Assembly (NCBI RefSeq): GCF_020921035.1
Contig: NC_063153.1
Coordinates: 12,958,001 to 13,022,000 of the forward strand
DNA length: 64,000 nucleotides
Direction: 5' to 3'
Source: Rhodamnia argentea
Taxonomy: Eukaryota > Streptophyta > Magnoliopsida > Myrtales > Myrtaceae
Positions 1 through 11,809 of the stretch are shown here, piece by piece. Each line of letters opens with the position of its first letter. Within the stretch, counting starts at the first letter, position 1. A program made the translations under genes and the position numbers. Under the pieces are notes generated by a model. The model ran no database searches and had not been told where the DNA came from. It saw only the letters and a list, made by a program, of their open reading frames with translations.

Positions 1-560
1 GGCTTAGGAGAACGTTTTCCAGAATCATGTAGCTGTAATTATGCTTTCGTGAGTGGCGGTTTGTTTGAGGAAGGAGGCACGATGATTACCATGCTCTATC
101 TTCATCTTGAACATAATCTTGGCCTTTATATCCCCTGTTTGGTAACAAATACCAAAGCTTTTAACATTTACTTGGTTGCAAAGTTTGCAAATTCCTTTCT
201 CTTTTGTTCCAATTTGTGAATGTGTCTAATTTTGTGCAACAGGAGCTCCAAGACCGAGGTGGGAGATGCTGTGAAGGAGGAGAAGAGGGAGGAGAAGTCA
301 TCGCAAAAGGCAAATGCATTCCCCGGAAAATGTCAATGTCCTCTAGAACCCATAGAAAAATGTTGTAGTTATTGCCTTTTTATCATAGTTTTAATTGGAG
401 AGGTTGTTGCTAAGTCAGTAATTACTTTGCATGCTAAGTGGTCTTTGTACTAAGTCCACCGAATTGTAGAGCATGGGATTTTGACGGGGCAAGTGACTTT
501 GTAGTTGTACATGTTCAAATGACTTGTAACCGTAACAGCCCATTGTTTTCTCTTTGGGTT
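1..560 (+). other. Possible terminal exon and 3' UTR of a gene entering from the left
   Basis: A pyrimidine-rich stretch ending in AG at 240 resembles a splice acceptor. It is followed by a purine-rich stretch (241-330) open in two frames; the frame starting at 241 closes with TAG near 364. The rest to about 560 is AT-rich and looks like a 3' UTR. I recognise no protein motif, and the open frames are short enough to be chance. No gene is claimed with any confidence. Confidence 0.18.
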
Positions 561-814
561 TCTTGCCTCTTTATTATTATATTTTTTGGGAAATATTAGT
601 ACATAGATGAAGACAGAGATGGAGATTCAGAATTGCAATTAGCAATTTGGATCCTTAATTGATTTCCAAGTAAAGTTAGAGTTGATTCTATTTTGTTTAT
701 CATCATTTTTGGGAGAAGAATAAGTTCCATGGATGCAACAATTACATGAAACAGGGTTATTTTCTTGTTTTAAAGGGTAAATTCTTTTTAAAAAAAGGGG
801 AAAAAACAATTAGG

Positions 815-990
815 AAAATCGAAAAACCGAACCGTACCGAACCGAACCGAAAATTCGGTTCGGTTCGGTTCGGTTTGGTACGTATTCGGTTCAAGTGATG
901 ATCCGATTCGGTTCATCCATTTACCATAATGGTTCGGTTCGATTATTAAAAAAAACCGAACCGAACCGTACCGTTGACACCCCTACAGCC
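815..990 (-). mobile_element. hAT-like terminal debris (CCGAACCG-rich)
   Basis: This stretch is made of repeated CCGAACCG and CGGTTCGG blocks in both orientations. It ends at about 985 in GTTGACACCCCTA, which on the minus strand reads TAGGGGTGTCAAC. That resembles plant hAT ends and the TAGGGGTGA ends of the element at 61916-62607. I could not find the matching left end or a target duplication, so this is probably a truncated copy. Confidence 0.3.
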
Positions 991-1839
991 TAATGCTCGT
1001 GTAATGCAATTCCGATCATTCAAGCGCATATTTGCATTTCCCCCCATCCAAGCATTTTTTAAGCACATCATGTAAAAATTTGGAATGTGATTGGCCAAAA
1101 AAAAAAAAAAAAGAAGTGGGTATTCTCCAAAAGTTCTCTGACAGGACAAGTTTCCAAGCACATAGTGATGTGCCAGCTTCTGTTGCAGACTTCCCATTTC
1201 TGGGTCGAGTTCCCCTCTTCTCTCTCACTAATCCCTCCATTTCTGGTCAATTCATGTCAAATTTGAGCAAAGCCCCGAATGTTTTTCCCTCTCTTTGGGC
1301 GTGTTGATGAAGACACATGAAGAAATTCCCTTTTCAGTGGCCAAACTGGACCCCCCCCAAAAAAAAGAAGAAGTTTTGCTTGGACATTAAGCACATCTTC
1401 TTTTGGCTGGGACCATTGAAAGTCCATCGAAGTTGCGTTTTGATCAAAAGTTCCGAATGGGTCCATTTCTAGAATAGATAGTCATTATCCAGGTCATCCA
1501 CATTTGAAGCCGCAAAGGAAAAACTAAGCTACTTTTGTTGGTCCAATCTTTGAAAAGGAAGACAGAAGTTCGGTCCACCTTTGCGTGGTTAACTTGTACA
1601 GTATAAGCAATCCTACACCGCAAACACACCAATCAAGACTTGCTTTACGTTTCAAGAATCAGATGTAACCAGCATCGCATTTTTAACTTCTGGTTGTGGC
1701 TAAAATTCATGTTTACATTAATAAATTGACAATGTTAGACAGAGGGAGAGAGAGATGTTATAATCTCTCATGTTCTTGGGCGATTTTTGGACTGTAAAAA
1801 TGTACTGATCATCGGGGTTTCAGGCAGTTTCTTGAGTTT

Positions 1840-2784
1840 TTAGCAGGCGGTGGATTCGCCATAGATGTGGTCAAGAACAGCAACGACTCCGCACACAAAG
1901 GCTTGGTCGATTCCGGCCTTCACGATCACGCGATACACGTCTTTGCTCGCCATCAGTTCGGCCATCTCTTTCTGTATCTGCGGATCACATCAGAAACAAA
2001 TAATACGGTGTCAAGCACTTTTCACCTCGAAACAATCCGATCGGACTTGGCTAATATTTTCAGGACCTGTGCTACTGCGTTGCCTCCAGAGTCGACGATG
2101 CTGCAGTCCCTATCCGGGAAGTGACCCTTGACGTGGAAGATGCCATCGGGGCCGTCGACTTTCCTAGGCTCCAGAGAGATTTTGATGGCGGTAGATGATG
2201 CGTTCCTGGAGAAGCATGATAGTGAGGATGATGAATTGGGCTCCTTGATGCTGAACAACAGCTTCTGGGCACCTTCATAATCATATGTGTAGCCCTTCCA
2301 TTTCTTGTGGATGCTCATTGCTTGCACGATCCCTCCTGCCTAATTTAGACAAAGAAAGAGAGAGATTAGAACGTGATCATAAGATTTGAGTGAAAACTTG
2401 CTCATGAGATTTGGGTGTTGTTGTTCATCCAAATGTCATGAGAATTATCATTGAGCGCTTGAATTTCGCGCACTATCTTCCTCAATCGGCAAGGACTATC
2501 TCAACTCAATATCTGACGAATTACGGTTGGGAATGTGCGTATGAATCTCATGGTTTTTCTTCTACCTTGCGGCGGATGAGGAGGAGGGCGTCCCCATCTC
2601 CGTCCCTCACGATGAGCTCGCCGCTCGTGCCGAGGACTCCGCATCCGTCAACCCGGAAAACAGCCCGCTTGCTGCTGCAATCCGTCGCCACGAACCCTCC
2701 GCCGCTGACGGCATGCGGCCTCCTCCGAACAACCAGGGCCACCTCCATCGGCGAGCAATACACCTTGTTCACTATGGCCATCAT
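1840..2784 (-). CDS. LURP-one-related (LOR, Tubby C2-like) protein
   Basis: The model has three exons: 2784-2566, 2339-2067 and 1977-1840. They give 73+91+45 codons, a 209-aa protein of normal LOR length. Both introns (226 and 89 nt) are phase 0. The first donor is GTAGAA; the second, GTCCTG, is weak but is the only site that joins the frames. Exon 1 has the start of the beta-barrel fold with VLGTSGELIVRD and LLLIRRK; exon 2 has KKWKGYTYD and a run of beta strands; exon 3 ends with KDVYRVIVKAGIDQAFVCG and VVAVLDHIYGE, typical of the LOR C-terminal strand and buried helix. The start is MM at 2784 or 2781, and a TATA box lies about 90 bp upstream. LOR proteins are small and related to Tubby and scramblase folds; the founder LURP1 acts in basal defence. 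No function is assigned to this copy. Confidence 0.9.
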
Positions 2785-2870
2785 CTGCGGATGATCTCGC
2801 GCTGTCTCGGATCGTTCTTGCGGACACTTGCTCCTTGCTTCACGAAGGAGATTTAACTTTGTGCAGCTAA

Positions 2871-2880
2871 GATTATATAG
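2871..2880 (-). promoter_or_regulatory. TATA box of the LOR gene
   Basis: On the minus strand the sequence reads CTATATAATC, about 90 bp upstream of the chosen ATG. That spacing suits a plant core promoter with a short leader. No expression evidence is available. Confidence 0.5.
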
Positions 2881-3166
2881 AGGAGGTGCGTGCGTTGAAG
2901 ATGGAGGAAAAGAAGACGCGAGAATCAACATGGTGTCTCCTTTTAACGATTTTTCAAAGCCAATGTTCATGCAGCGTTCAGACAGAGGTTTGGCGGAGCT
3001 TTGAATGTTTGGCAAAGCATGCGTCCGTGAGATCGTTTTTTAGTATTGGAGAGCCCGGAGAATCTCTTTGGAGTGTTGGCATCCAACTGCTGCTTCACGT
3101 ACGCGTTCGACTTATGGCTAGAAATTTAGCATGGTTGGAAACATAAGATCTCCTTATATAAATGAC

Positions 3167-3790
3167 GGGAAATTTACCCAAAAAGTCTTATGTCGATTGT
3201 AAATGTGCTAATTCAGCCTTAAATATCTTTTTTTGTCAATTCAATCCTAAAGTTTTGCATTTGTGCCAATTCATTTGTCCCAGTTAATTTTAGCCGAAAA
3301 CCGCTTAAGTGGCGGGACCGGTGCTGACGTAGCCAAATTTCTAACAGTATTTTTGTTTTCATTCCATTTTTTTTTTTTTTTTTATTTTTTTTATTTTTTG
3401 TTCTCTTGTTTTTTCTTCTTAAACCTCTAGCCGGCCGTCGTGCCCAACAACAAGCCAAAGGCAAGGGCCGGTGAAGCTCGCCCCGCCCAGCCACCAACAA
3501 GGCTCAACCTCACCTAGCGACGGCGAGGTCAACCCTTGCCTTTGGCCGGTTGTTGGGGTTGGCGGCCTTTTGGAGGAAGAAGAAGAAAAAAAGAAAGGGA
3601 AAGAAAAGAAAAAAGAAAAAAATATTAAAAATACTATTAATTGGCTACGTTAGCAATTACTTGCCAAAATAGGTTGGAAAGATTGAATTGGCACAAATAT
3701 AAAATGTTTAGGACTAAATTGGTAAAAAAAAATTATGACTGAATTAGCACAATTGCAATAGACTTAGAACTTTTTTTTAGGAAAAATTAT
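3167..3790. mobile_element. Fold-back MITE, family A copy 1
   Basis: The left end, GGGAAATTTACCCAAAAAG, and the following ~90 bp (CTAATTCAG..., CAATTCAATCCTAAA..., TTTGTGCCAATTCA) are matched in inverted orientation by the right end (TGAATTGGCACAAAT..., AGGACTAAATTGGT..., GACTGAATTAGCACAATTG). The GC-rich centre (3430-3570) is itself an inverted repeat around CCAAAGGCAAGGGCC. There is no transposase. Related ends occur at 33115-33734, 45946-46483 and 47280-47445. Long inverted repeats with this end sequence suggest a Mutator-type MITE, but no clear 9-bp target duplication could be assigned here. Confidence 0.7.
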
Positions 3791-4249
3791 AAGTGAGTAG
3801 TCATTAAGATCCAAATTAATTTCCGTACATGATTTTCTAAACTTGATAAATATTATAAAGTAAGCACTCATGTCTATAAGAATCAATTTTGCAAACTTCA
3901 TATAACAGTAATCGATAAAGCAAATGGACCATCCAACTAAAACTTGCATTGTCACCTACCGATAACTTAAAACCCCAAAATTACTGTAAACGTGTTGCTA
4001 TTTATATATATTCGGTGGGCACTTTATGCATCAAAGGGAAGAGTTTATAAAGAGAAGGAAAGGTATAATTTTCTGAAATGTCAAAAGTACAGGAGACGTC
4101 TCTCATAAGCTTTTTGAAGATGGGGCAGCTTAGGCAAAAGCAGCCTCTTGGACTGGACCAAAGACATTTGACTATTTTTCATTTTGGTTCGACTAGCTAC
4201 TTTGCTCTTTTTGTTGAAAATCATAGGTTTTTAATTCACAAATTGATAG

Positions 4250-4935
4250 GCCGAATTCCCTAAAAAACCGTCAACTTTAGGTTGAGTTTCAAATGTGCCT
4301 CATACTTTCTTGCTCTTAGAAAAATCCCAAACTTCAAGTTCAGTCATAAATCTGTCCTGAACTTCTATTTGTCTCAAAAAAAAAAATCAAACTTTAGGTT
4401 TAGTCCCAAATATGTCCCGAATTTTATTTTTTTCTAAAAAAATAGCAAACTTTCTATCTTTTCTAAAAAAATCACAAACTTTCTGTCTTTTCTCAAATCT
4501 ACTCCATGGTCCAGTCATAACTTGATATGGCATTTCCACGTCGATTACAAATCCACATCAACAAAGTAATGGGGCGATGAGTACAAGCCAACTTGGCATT
4601 TCCACATGGACAACAAATCGACCCAAATAATAATTGTTGAAACTCTCCAAAATGAAATCGTTCAAGGATATGAAAATTAGGGAGAAACTAATGGCGATTT
4701 TTAATGGAGTGCTAATAGAGGCAGATTTGAGATCGGAGGGAACAATGGTGATTTTACTTTTAAACAAAAAGAAAGTTTTGGGCAAATTTGAAACTAGACC
4801 TAAAATTTTGGGGGAAAGGACCTAAAGAGTTTGAGGCCTTTTTTTTAACAAAAACAAATATGGGGGCAGATCTAAAATGAACCTAAAATTAGGGATTTTT
4901 TTAAAGGTTTTGGGCCCATATTGACGGGGAACTTT
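4250..4935. repeat. Inverted-repeat element with internal degenerate repeats
   Basis: The left part repeats a module like AAAAATCAAACTTTAGGTTTAGTCCAAAT three or four times (4256-4500). The right part (4790-4920) carries its reverse complement (GACCTAAAATTTTGGG, AACCTAAAATTAGGG). The ends, CCCTAAAAAACC and GGTTTTGGG, are roughly inverted. It looks like an old non-autonomous inverted-repeat transposon. No gene was recognised in 3791-5957. Confidence 0.4.
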
Positions 4936-5957
4936 GAGCTGATGACTCTAGTAATGGCTTACATATTTGGTGGAATCAGGAGAACCTCCTTTGGTATCAA
5001 ATAAATCCACACTAGGAACCGCGAATTAGCTATGGAACATCCTTTTCTCAAAGTCTAAATTCGTTCCTCCCAATTTAATAGATATGTCCTGGCTTCCAAA
5101 TCTTTGAATGCGCGTTTCGTGAAAAATGATAGGTGAAGATTCATAGTTTTTATAAGTGGTGGGTTCAACCTAATTAATAAATTTCACCCCTCGCATTCTA
5201 GATATAAATAATCTCAAAAAACAGACACCACGATTGCGCGTAAATTTAACACTGTTTAACCTATGAAGAAGTCATAGGTATGTTCTTCGAGCGTGCGATC
5301 TATAACCTTGCCCTAATAATTTCTCTTGTTGGCTTGAGTTTGTTTTGTTTTGAAATTGTTTGAAATTTATCTTGATTTGAAGTTATGCTTCTTGAACTGA
5401 AACGTTTCTTTCTTATATTTCGATTGAGGAAGTGAATGAAATATTATTTTGACCAACAAAAAAAAAAAAAAACCCTGATATGATATTAAGAGGGAGAACA
5501 AAAGAAACCTATTTTTTTACGTATTATAATTATGCATGGAAAACTCGTCAATGAAAGTCATGTAACAACCGGCGCAAATGAGGACGGTGCAGATTTCCCT
5601 CGCGATCGTAAAATAGAAAGCAAAGTAGCAAAGATATATCCACGACGGCCCGTCTTTGTTCGAAAGAGATGGAGGAGAAGTAATTACTTAATTATTTGTA
5701 CGGCGAAGTTCCTTGGCAACTAAAGTTGCAAAGATATCGTATGCCATCTTACTAAGTGGAAGCACTGTTATCTTTTCTGTCACTTACATATAAAATGATT
5801 CCTAAAGATACAGACAGCACGCAAAAACCCTAATTCTAAACCCCACCCGCCAAACCAATGACCAGAGAGAGAGAGGGGGAGAGAAAGTACAGAAAAACCC
5901 TAATTCTGAATACCCCATCAACATATTCTCTCTCTCCATTTTAATAGTTAAAGGAGG

Positions 5958-6623
5958 ATAAAGACACATGAAGTGTCAATATTTGTAGACAGCGCTTACT
6001 TTAGTGCTAATATTTTTTTTAATCACTTAAGTACCAAATCAGAGAAAAAATAATCACTTAAGTATCATTCCCGCCAAAAATGATCATTTAAGTGTCAATA
6101 CCGGCCAAACAATACACATGGCATTTTTTAAATAATTTTTTAATATTACGCGGGAATTATTTAAAAAAAAATCAACCCACATGGTGTCCACGTGGACTGT
6201 TCGACTTAAAAATAGTTATATTCTTTTAAAAAATTAAAATCAAACAGAAAAATAACTTAAAAATAAAAAATAAAAGAAGCATAAGTTGCAGCAACGAGAG
6301 CCCACAACCGTCGTCTTTGTAGTGGCAGCGAAGACTCACAACCCTCGCCGCTACAACTGCTTCCCTCTTTTTTTGTAGTTTTTTAGTTTATTTTTAATTT
6401 TTTTAATATTACTTGGATTTTTTTGTTGATTTTTTTTTTTTTTTGCTGATTTGGAAGCTCTGGCGAGCCACGTAGATGCCACATCAAATTTTCGGCAAAA
6501 CTCACTGAAGATGGCACTAAAATAATAGTTTTTAAAAAAATTGATACTTAAGTGATCCAAAAAAAATATTAATACTAAAATGAGCGCCGAATATAAATAT
6601 TGACATTTCTAATGTCCTTTTGT
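5958..6623. mobile_element. Fold-back MITE, family B copy 1
   Basis: The left arm (GTGTCAATATTTGTAGACAG, CTTACTTTAGTGCTAAT, ATCACTTAAGTACC) is matched inverted by the right arm (GATACTTAAGTGATCC, ATTAATACTAAAATGAG, AATATTGACATTTC). The interior is AT-rich with a small GC-rich core containing GCGAAGACTCACAACC. There is no coding capacity. A second copy of the family is at 57471-58327. Confidence 0.7.
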
Positions 6624-6629
6624 CATAAG

Positions 6630-9300
6630 AAGAGACAGCTTCTTGCATAGTCGTTGAAAGACGGTGGTGGTACTTTTATACCTTAAAAACTCTCTCCGAA
6701 TATATTCCGATGGCTTTCTTTTGGACTATGAACGACGAGAATAATTGGAAAACGAATGGTCGTGATTAAAAAAGTGCTTTAAGCCTGCATTAGCAGCTCG
6801 GTAATCAACCCCGATCCAGTTATTAAAATGAAAAATTATGACAAGAAACCAATCAACGGCGGTAAAGTCCTTCCGATTTGATGTCGCCCCACCCTTGAAA
6901 AACTTCCAAAGCCAAAAAAAAAGTACTCTAAAGAGAGATCTCAAGCTTTCCTAGATGCTGACGGCTATGAACATTACAGAAATCTAGAAATAGGCCTTTC
7001 TATTCCTTTCTTAACAAAGAGACATACGAGACTTTTTTTTGACTGCCTAATTAGGGTGTGGTAATTTTTGCGTCTCGCACACATCAAGTAATTATCGGAT
7101 ACCCCCAATGATTATCTCGGGAGAATACACAAGTATGGTGATTCGAATTCAGACTTTAAGCGAGAAAGACGAATACCCTTAGCTTTTTAAGCAGGTGCTT
7201 GGAGATTAAAATTTATGTTAATCTGAACATAACCTCTTAGATTAGATCCTCGAAAGGCTAAAGTTGGCGCAAAGGTGGGGCTTTGAAACGTAGGGACACG
7301 GAACAAACAGCCAAAAAAATAATAATAAGAAAGTAGGATAAAGACAAGAGGAAGAACAGCAAGGACATGAATGATCAAGAAATTCTAGGAGGTTATCTAT
7401 TTTAGTTTCTAATTTCTTCTAGATGCTTTATATTTATGGTGGAATAATATTTCATATGAAGCCCATCAAGCATCATCACCCATCACAAATATTTAAGCTG
7501 GGCCCCTTAGAATAGCTCATGGCCCATAAGCATTGACCAGAAAGTAGCCCCCCAAATTATGAGTTCATTGTGTAATTCTCTTTCCTTCTCTTGTCTTTCT
7601 TACATCACAACATTGGATCCATTTTAGACTCGATTGCTTGCATTAATCCCATAGGTGCACTTAAAAACATGCCAATGTTTCCCAATATATATGTCTTCAC
7701 GGTCTTTCAGCCGATGGGCGAGTTTCGGAAGGATAGACCTCGATTGATCCCACCGGAAAATTCGAGTTTCAAGATGTTCGATCCTTTTTCCAATCATCCT
7801 ACTCAAGAATATCCAGGCGTATATATATTATAGCAAAAATAGACTTTTGGATGTCAAATGTAATATCCGATGTAACGAGTTTCTTCATTTTTCTATGACA
7901 AATTTGAAAGTCTAATCGAGAAAGGTACAACGGGATCGATTATGTACTTTGGAACAGAATAAATATTTTAAAATGCAATATATAGATTGCGAGAGATTAT
8001 GTTATTCATATTCATAAAAATCAGAACTTGTAAAGACATAAAACGAGTTTTCCGTCGGTTAATAACTATTTAAAAATGTTGAAAGATATGTAATCCCACA
8101 GGTGCAACAAACAACTCTTATTTTCCAATGCATCCACCAAAAGAGGAGGGAAATTCAATCTATTTTTGAACCCTTAAAAAAGAATTAAAAATTTATAAAA
8201 AAAAACAAAACAAAACAAAAGACAAAAAACGAGGTTTTTTTTATGTTTTTTGGTCGAAAAGAAAGAAAACAAGGTTGGCTTATTTTCCTAAATTTTTTTC
8301 TAGGGTGGCTCTGGCTCTGGCTCTGGCTCTGGCTCTGACGAAAACCCACCCACCACCACCACCAGCACCACCAGCACCACCACCAGCACCACCACCGTCA
8401 GTGACCTGCTCCGACACGTCGCTGCCATGGCCATGCGGCTCTGCGCCTCCGTGGTACTTTGGAAAAGAGCGAGACGACCTGTCGTCTCATCCCCCCGGCC
8501 CCACCCCCCAAACCCATCCTAAATAAATAAACCGAATGATGGCTTTTGACTTGACTTCAATCTAAGTTGGATCGCATCGCGTCTTCAAAATTTTTCAAAA
8601 CGCACCAATAAATCCTTAAAATTTATTGTAAAATTAACGCGGACAAGTCGCTTCATTAACTCCCATTAACTTGCCTAATAAAAAATCTTGACCGTGCGAC
8701 ATCTTTTTATAATTATTTTTTTACTTCGCTACGTGGATTTCTTTTTCTTTTTTTTTTAATTTCCTTCCTCCAATCTTTACTTAATTATATTTGAACAACT
8801 ATAAAGGTTAATTTTTTATTTTGAAAAAAAAAATCCCAAATGGAACAAATAGAGCAATGAGAATAAGCAAAATCGTGGTCGGCACAATCGTGTTGGCAAT
8901 GGGCGGGAGCAGCATTGAAAATAATCAAAAACTATCGCGTCAATATTTTTCAAATAAGCAAATTGACTGAATCGATGGAATGAGTTGATTGCACTAATCC
9001 TAGATATGAAATGGCATGTCGCTTCATCTAATTATGACAAGTGTTACACGCATTTAGCAAGAATTCAGGTTGGAAAATTCTTAGTGATAGCTTGTCCAGA
9101 ACAATTTTTGCCTTTACATCATGTACATTGTCCTTTTCATTTCGTGTTGGAATAGACGAGGCGCCGACCGAATCCATCCATAAACCTAGACCCCGATAAC
9201 CTTCGTATCCAAAGCGTCACGATAAAGATGAAAATAACCCTATTTAGGGAGGGCATTAGAGAACTTGAGATCCGCATCCATAGTGGTTCCTCCCGCCTTT
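6630..9300. other. Intergenic DNA without a recognisable gene
   Basis: Only short chance ORFs are present. At 8302-8400 there is simple sequence: five or more TGGCTC hexamers followed by CAC/CAG trinucleotides. These generate a low-complexity Ala-Leu/Pro reading frame (8275-8526), which I do not consider a gene. Confidence 0.5.
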
Positions 9301-9301
9301 G

Positions 9302-9306
9302 GCATT
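9302..9306. repeat. Target-site duplication, left (GCATT)
   Basis: GCATT immediately precedes the TG that opens the left LTR. The same 5 bp follows the CA that closes the right LTR at 22914-22918. Five bp is the usual Ty3/gypsy duplication length. Confidence 0.9.
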
Positions 9307-10739
9307 TGTCGCGACCTAAAAAATAAACGGGTTTATTTTCGGGCTAATGGATTATCAGGTTAATTAATTAACTAACCTAACTCGGACTCTCCCAAGTCCA
9401 TACCAAATCGCAACTTAAGATTCAAATAATTAACATGCAACGTGTTTTGAATTGGAGTCGCCACTAATCATTTTCGGTAGGTTGATTAGAAACCTAAATA
9501 AAATAGCGGGAGAAAACTATCTTATTTCCGCGAACCGGAGATTTTGAATTCGGGGATTTGGTTACGTCAGATTTCTCTAACGCCCTTTCGGTACCATTTT
9601 CATGAAAAATATTTGATTTGGCAATTTTGATGGATTTTACTTGAAATTCAAAGATGCAATTTTTTTGGTTTTTTCTTCTTTTTTATGGGGATGTAAAACA
9701 TTGAACTTTGTACGATATACACCATTGGTGATTTAGAAAGAAAGAAAATGCAGCCGATCACGAGTATTTATAAAAATAAATTAACATGTAATAATGCTAA
9801 AATTTGGAACATGTGGCATGTCTAAAATAAACAAACAAATATTCAAACCAAACGATTACATTTTTGTAGATCGAGATGGAAATGATTACCTTCTATTACA
9901 CAAAATCTTACTCACATACACGTTATAGTTCCCTTCAAGATCTCGGAGCTGGAAGAACGCGGCTGTCGTCGAAAATGGCAAGCAATGGCCTTGTTGGGTT
10001 GCGAGGGGCAAAATATGTGTCGGGACTCGTCGAAGATGATGCTCGACTAAAACACTTTTCTTCACTCTCGAATTTTCTCTTTTGATTTTTCTCAAGAACT
10101 CTCTTTTTCCTCTCTAAAAATTCCTCTCAAAAACTCTCTCAAAACTCTCTCAATTCTCTTCCACTCTTCCTAAAAAACTCTCTCAATTCTCTTCTACTCT
10201 CTCTCTCAATTCTCTTCCACTTCCCCCTCCTAAAACTCTTCTCAAGAGCTCTCTCTTTTATAGGCAAAGTTCTTCATCCTTCATTCTTCACCTTCATTTC
10301 TTCACCTTCCATCTTCATCTTCTCTTCTTCATCTTCATTTCTTCACCTTCCATTTTCATCTTCCCTTCTTCATCTTCATTTCTTCACCTTCCATTTTCAT
10401 CTTCCCTTCATTATCTTCCCTTCATCATCTTCCCTTCTTCATCTTCTTTTCATTATCTTCCCTTCTTCATCTTCTTTTGGTATTTGCAATACAGTCCCCG
10501 AAGTTCCAAGTATTTGCAATACAGTCCCTGAAATTTTAAGTATTTGCAATACAGTCCTTGAAGTTTCAAATCTTCTCGGTGTATTTTTCCATCCCGTGCC
10601 TAGTCTAGACGCATGCTAAATTAAGTGTTACGCTTGCCCGATTATATGTCAATGCAATGTACGCTAAAAATAAATATGTGAGATGATTTTTTATAATTTT
10701 TATGCAAAAAATAGATTAATCAAAATTTAGGCGTCAACA
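9307..10739 (-). repeat. Left LTR (3' LTR of the minus-strand element)
   Basis: It opens TGTCGCGACC and closes GGCGTCAACA on the plus strand, giving TG...CA ends. It includes a (TCTC)-rich and CTTCATCTTC-rich stretch (10080-10480), and three copies of TATTTGCAATACAGTCC near 10490-10565. It is nearly identical to 21479-22913. Confidence 0.95.
10257..10263 (-). promoter_or_regulatory. TATA box in the left LTR
   Basis: On the minus strand it reads CCTATAAAAGAGAG. The same sequence is in the right LTR, where it would drive the genomic transcript toward lower coordinates. Confidence 0.6.
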
Positions 10740-10755
10740 GCTGCCCCTCTTTGAG
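10740..10755 (-). other. Polypurine tract
   Basis: On the minus strand CTCAAAGAGGGGCAGC directly abuts the TGTTGACGCC end of the left LTR. A purine-rich run at this position primes plus-strand DNA synthesis and fixes the element orientation. Confidence 0.8.
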
Positions 10756-11111
10756 TGGAGGCTCGTAGAGGTTCCGCTCAAAGACAAAATTGAATCCTAA
10801 ATTTTGACAGTGCAAATTATGGATGAACTTTTTGGCGGGAGTTTTAATCCCATTTTTTATGTAATGAAGTGATGCATGATATGCAAGACCGTAAATAACA
10901 CGTGTCATAATTTCCCTTTTTCATGTTAGAGAAACTTGCACATGGATCGCATACAAGAATACCTGTTTTACCAAATTTCTCGTAAGCTAATGGTTATCTT
11001 AATTTCCAAGTTTCTTTTTGCGGATGCAAGGATTTTAAGGTATTTGGCCTATCTGTTATCGGAGACTTCTCCCTAATGCAAGACAGCGCAAGATATGTGT
11101 GTCGTTTGAGA

Positions 11112-11480
11112 TCACAAGAGCTACGTCGTTGTGAGTTGAAAGAAGTGGAACCAAGTTCACAAGAGCTACGTCGTTGTGAGTTGATTAAATGTTGAAATCG
11201 CCGGTGCATATGTCTTCACGATTCGACAAAGGGGAAACAAAATCATAAGAGCTACGTCATTATGATTTGGTTTGGATCAAAACCATGGGTGCTTATGTCT
11301 TCATGATTTGATAAAGGAGCCGAAAATCATAAGAGCTATGTCATTATGAGCCGACTAAAGGTCAAGATCACCGGTGCATATGTCTTCGTGATTCGAGACC
11401 GAAATCATAAGAGCTACGTCGTTATGATTTGATAAGATGTCAAGATCGCCAGTGCATATGTCTTCACGACTCGACGGAAG
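11112..11480. repeat. Tandem repeat array with a conserved dyad, five copies
   Basis: A 23-bp module recurs at 11112, 11157, 11243, 11327 and 11405, mostly 78-86 bp apart. Each has 6-bp inverted arms around GAGCTAYGTC. In the first two copies the arms are TCACAA and TTGTGA; in the last three they are TCATAA and TTATGA. Between modules GTGCATATGTCTTCACGATTCGA or a close relative recurs about four times. It lies in the 3' part of the element, where Tat-lineage elements often carry tandem repeats. Confidence 0.85.
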
Positions 11481-11626
11481 AGGCATATTGCCCGAATTGA
11501 ACAATATTTGATAGGAGCACCATCGAATGGAATCGATAAGTACAAAAGGGGCATATTGCCTGAATTGAATCATAACAACTATCATGAGAAGAGTTGTTAA
11601 TTTGAAAAGGGGTTCAGAAAACTTAC

Positions 11627-11773
11627 CCGGGTTCTCCAAACGATTAATCAAGGAACGAAGCTGATTGTCGTATCGTACCTGGTAGGCATTTGCCAGCAAA
11701 ACTTGCTCATTCAATAATCCTTGGATGAATTTCGAGACCTTGGGAGTGAACTCGAACATCGGGAATGTATTAC
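11627..11773 (-). other. Exon-like segment of unknown origin inside the retroelement
   Basis: On the minus strand a 147-nt segment is open in frame, preceded by TATGATAG as a possible acceptor and followed by GTAAGT, a perfect donor. The peptide contains FPMFEFTPKVSKFIQGLL and RSLINRLENPG. I do not recognise the family. It may be another captured host-gene exon, or chance. Confidence 0.25.
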
Positions 11774-11809
11774 CTATCATAGAATGTCGAGGTAACACAC
11801 ACAAACATA

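Noticed and set aside
8275-8526. Ala-Leu/Pro-rich ORF
   Set aside because: Generated by TGGCTC and CAC/CAG microsatellites.
11112-11480. CRISPR-like array
   Set aside because: Plant nuclear context, intervening segments are themselves repeats, and no cas genes; it is a tandem repeat in a retroelement.
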